Below, in pieces: positions 61,351 to 64,000 of a DNA stretch of 64,000 nt (position 1 is its first letter; every line of letters begins with the position of its first letter). The notes below the pieces were generated by a model that worked only from the letters and a program-made list of their open reading frames with translations, was not told the origin of the DNA and did not search any database. Origin of the DNA: Gemmatimonadota bacterium (GTDB lineage Bacteria; JAAXHH01); contig VXMB01000009.1 of the NCBI GenBank assembly GCA_009841265.1, forward strand, positions 1,474,216-1,538,215, in the 5' to 3' direction. Both the position numbers and the translations under genes were made by a program.

Positions 61351-64000
61351 CTAACGTGATGTCGGAGATCGTTTCACCACGAACGACGCCACGTCCAGGT
61401 CCGTCCCGCTGTCGAACCACACCTTGTATTCCGTGCCTCCGGCGCTGAAGGTAAACACCGCAACGTTGTGGACGTCCGAGGCGGCAGGTTCGTCCTCGTG
61501 GCGGATCAGGCCGATCTCCGGCGGCACCGTCACCTGGTACATAGCGATCTCGCCCCGGGCGATGTTGTATTCCCTTCGTACCTCGCGCACCGCGATGATC
61601 CCGCGGAGTTCCCGCGGAACCTCGACCCGTTCCACGAAACCGGGCACGTTGAATCCCTCGATCGTCTCGCCGGGCATCCCGTGCAGTACCAGCCGGTTGC
61701 CCGGCGGCGCGTAGTCTTTCTCCGCGAGGATCTCCTCGATGTCCCCGGGCGGCGGGAAGGCGGCCAGCATCTCGCGGACGAGGGCATCCAGCGGCCCCTC
61801 GTAGAAGTCGTACCGGCCGCTCGCGGAACCGGCCTTGATGAGCCGGAGCGCAAGGGCCTCGTCCTCTCCGGTCAACTCGGGTTCGCAGGTGTCCCCGTAG
61901 GGCGACCAGGGCGTGTTGCCCCGGGGCGTCGACCAGTTCGCCACGCGGGAGGGCAGATCGACATCCGAATCCCGGTCCACCAGCCGCTCCGAGATATCCT
62001 CTCCCCGATCCATGAGCGTCCGCATCCGGTCCAGGTACTGCCGGACACGTGGCAAAAAGTAGTGGACGATCATCTCGGCGAAATCCTCCGGGAGGTAGTC
62101 GAGCAGCACCTGCCAGTTTTCGAGGGAGATCAGGGCGGTGAAGGTGATCCAGTTGCTTTCACTGTTGGCATGTCCCGGCACGATCTCGGGCCACCGGGCC
62201 GCCCAGTCGTCGTGGGTCTTCAGCCTGAACTGTTCATGGGCACTGCAGTACCGGGCCATGGCGAGCATCACCTGCTCCGTTTCCCCGGCCATCTGCTCGA
62301 ACCGTTCCCGGTCCCCGGTGCGGAAGGCCTTGCGCGCGTCGGCCAGCCGGTGGTTGAAGATGCCCGCCAGGTAGGTCCGACCGATGTCCACCAGGTCGAA
62401 ACGATACATGGGGGAATCTTCGAGCGCATCATATTGAGACAGCAGAATCTCGAGCATGTCGTGCAGCGCCGGCAGAAACCCGATGAGCCGTTTGACCGAG
62501 CCCGAGGTGAGACCAGGCAGCAAGGTACCGTCCCAATTCCGGTACAGGGGGCCGTTGTGGGTGCACGGATCGAAGTAGGCCATGATGGTTTCGGCAAATA
62601 TCCGCACGGCTGGTCGCGTTTCTTCTGCCGCCGGTCCGTACCGCCTGCGGTTCCACTGCTCGACGTAGCAGTCCGGTTCCAGGTCCACGGGGTTCCAGGA
62701 CAGTTCCGCGTAGAGATCCATGGTCATCACGTTCCGGTGATTGGTTTCCGAGGACACCATGAACCCCTGCAGGTTGGTAGCCCGGGGATGATCCGCCAGG
62801 GACCGGGCGTTGTCGATCGCCGTCTTTATGTCGCCGTTGGGATTGGTCTCCCGGCCGCACTGGCCGCACATGCCCGTGGACCACGGCAGGCCCCAGTAGT
62901 AATCGCACCGGAGGAAGTCGTACATCCTCCCGGCGTGGTTGAGGAACATGTTGCCGATCACGGGCAGGCCGGCGTCCCGGACCGCCTGCGCCTGGGCGGC
63001 CGCAGTGGGGTTGTCCGTGCACACCCGGGGGCTGAACAGCACCGCGTCCGGATCGCCGTCCCGTATGGCCTGGATCATGCCGTCGACGGACGCATGGGTC
63101 AGTTCCGCCGCCCGGTCGGGGTCCTCCTCGACCCAGGTCTCCTCCGTGGGCAGCCACAGGCTGTAGAGATGATCCGTGCCCAGTGCTTCCGCGTAGGACT
63201 CCACCACGGCGGTGGTGAACCGCCGCGTCACCGGGTCCCGCGGGTCGAGGACGATCTCGGACTCGCCGCACCACTCCAGTGGCGCGACCCGGATCTTCTC
63301 GCCAGTCATGGCCTCGTACCCGTCCACGAATTCCTGGAGCTGGCGTCCGTCCGCGTAGGGTGAGAACCCCGGATTCACCGCCGGGGTACCCACGTGGAGC
63401 TGCATGCGGTACCGGATTCGGATGCCGGCCTCCCGGGCATAATCGAAGACCCGCCTCAGCAACGCGATGCGCGCCCTCTGCCAGTCCGTGAGCTGCACCG
63501 GAACGCCCAGCCGGTTGGCGGCCAGCGCCCCGATGCCGCAGCAGTCGGCGATGTTGCCGCTTTCCAGGATGTTGAAGCGTTTCTTGACGAGGTAATCGAC
63601 CCAGGGCCTAAACTCCTCCCAGGTCCACCAGCGCATGCCGCTGTAGGCGTCCTGCATGTTCGCGAAGTACATCCGCCAATTGAACCGGGGCCTGCGGTAT
63701 ATCTCCGTTCCGTTCAGGTCGCCGATCGACACGGTCTCTCTATACGGGATCTGTTCGCCTTCTTCGAAGAAACCACAACCGAGATGATCTTCGAACAGCC
63801 GGTACACGGCATAAAGCGCGGAGTAGGGACGGCGGCCCGCGAGCACCAGGCTGTTCCCAACGCACCGGATGACATAGCCATCATATCCCAGGGCGGATTC
63901 GGAGAGGTCGACGTCGAGTTCGGCGGGCGCACAACCGATGTACACCCGGCCGGTTTCTGTTTCGTGGCCGCCAGGGGATCTACCGGTCCCGTTTACCGCT
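61351..64000 (-). CDS. Large glycoside hydrolase-like protein (alpha-N-acetylglucosaminidase/GH67-GH20-like fold), partial
   Basis: At least 883 residues; the frame continues unbroken to the window edge, so the N-terminus is missing. The start resembles the N-terminal domain of GH20, GH67 and GH89 enzymes (GYVIRCVGNSLVLAGRRPYSALYAVYRLFEDHLGCGFF), then a TIM-barrel opens at RPRFNWRMYFANMQDAYSGMRWWTW, as in alpha-N-acetylglucosaminidases. Candidate acidic catalytic residues are in LEWCGESE and LPTEETWVEE. The last 170 residues are beta-rich and end in VKRSPTSR. No sorting signal seen. Function is therefore probable glycoside hydrolase; the substrate, and whether it is active, are open. Confidence 0.7.
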   Translation of the reverse strand, partial: AVNGTGRSPGGHETETGRVYIGCAPAELDVDLSESALGYDGYVIRCVGNSLVLAGRRPYSALYAVYRLFEDHLGCGFFEEGEQIPYRETVSIGDLNGTEIYRRPRFNWRMYFANMQDAYSGMRWWTWEEFRPWVDYLVKKRFNILESGNIADCCGIGALAANRLGVPVQLTDWQRARIALLRRVFDYAREAGIRIRYRMQLHVGTPAVNPGFSPYADGRQLQEFVDGYEAMTGEKIRVAPLEWCGESEIVLDPRDPVTRRFTTAVVESYAEALGTDHLYSLWLPTEETWVEEDPDRAAELTHASVDGMIQAIRDGDPDAVLFSPRVCTDNPTAAAQAQAVRDAGLPVIGNMFLNHAGRMYDFLRCDYYWGLPWSTGMCGQCGRETNPNGDIKTAIDNARSLADHPRATNLQGFMVSSETNHRNVMTMDLYAELSWNPVDLEPDCYVEQWNRRRYGPAAEETRPAVRIFAETIMAYFDPCTHNGPLYRNWDGTLLPGLTSGSVKRLIGFLPALHDMLEILLSQYDALEDSPMYRFDLVDIGRTYLAGIFNHRLADARKAFRTGDRERFEQMAGETEQVMLAMARYCSAHEQFRLKTHDDWAARWPEIVPGHANSESNWITFTALISLENWQVLLDYLPEDFAEMIVHYFLPRVRQYLDRMRTLMDRGEDISERLVDRDSDVDLPSRVANWSTPRGNTPWSPYGDTCEPELTGEDEALALRLIKAGSASGRYDFYEGPLDALVREMLAAFPPPGDIEEILAEKDYAPPGNRLVLHGMPGETIEGFNVPGFVERVEVPRELRGIIAVREVRREYNIARGEIAMYQVTVPPEIGLIRHEDEPAASDVHNVAVFTFSAGGTEYKVWFDSGTDLDVASFVVKRSPTSR

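Overview
The window looks like a chromosomal segment of a GC-rich, double-membraned, uncultured-type bacterium of the FCB group, most likely Latescibacterota or a relative. This placement is inference from gene content: a TonB receptor with a DUF4249-type lipoprotein, FlgD-like C-terminal sorting domains, TolC plus RND pumps, and many Gfo/Idh/MocA, phytanoyl-CoA dioxygenase, sulfatase, ThuA and enolase-superfamily genes. No marker gene here settles it. No rRNA, tRNA, prophage, IS element or CRISPR array is visible.

Layout. 1-6963 (minus): a TonB receptor/lipoprotein pair, a DinG-like helicase and a UbiA-type prenyltransferase running off the left edge. 7026-15265 (plus): a DUF6807 protein, an HU-TPR fusion behind a perfect 26-bp palindrome, an ECF sigma/anti-sigma/RseB-like operon, TolC, and a vWA membrane protein. 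15326-18375: a promoter, a TPP riboswitch with readable antiterminator and terminator, then thiO-thiS-thiG and a TenI-like gene. 18513-25008: a TlpA-like thioredoxin, an AT-richer restriction-modification cassette (amino-methyltransferase plus NgoMIV-type endonuclease), a secreted metalloprotease whose start was apparently affected by the cassette, miaA and a polysaccharide deacetylase.

25124-34798 is a probable sugar/organic-acid catabolic region: class III aminotransferase, cyclic-di-AMP receptor-like protein, Gfo/Idh/MocA dehydrogenase, DapA-like aldolase, TIM-barrel isomerase and aldo/keto reductase in one tight operon, with a ThuA-Gfo/Idh fusion and an enolase-superfamily dehydratase on the opposite strand. 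35160-38417 holds a Tat-exported PLP enzyme, a VOC protein and an orphan MurT-like ligase. A 498-bp regulatory gap (39237-39734) separates a phytanoyl-CoA dioxygenase from korAB-type 2-oxoacid:ferredoxin oxidoreductase genes and holds several promoters and a candidate small RNA.

42576-51010 carries an NrtR-like regulator, a TSUP transporter, an S1/P1 nuclease, a sulfatase, an arsR-arsC-acr3 arsenic operon, an EamA transporter and an amidohydrolase. 51152-59454 is an RND efflux operon (adaptor plus two permeases with unusual insertions). 59535-64000 (minus) has two more phytanoyl-CoA dioxygenases and a large glycoside hydrolase-like protein running off the right edge.

A recurring trait is the presence of short tandem duplications (10-21 bp, 2-5 copies, different sequence at each site) in many intergenic gaps. 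The most novel-looking items are the HU-TPR/palindrome unit, the restriction cassette and its scar, the RND insertions, the orphan MurT-like protein and the catabolic cluster.
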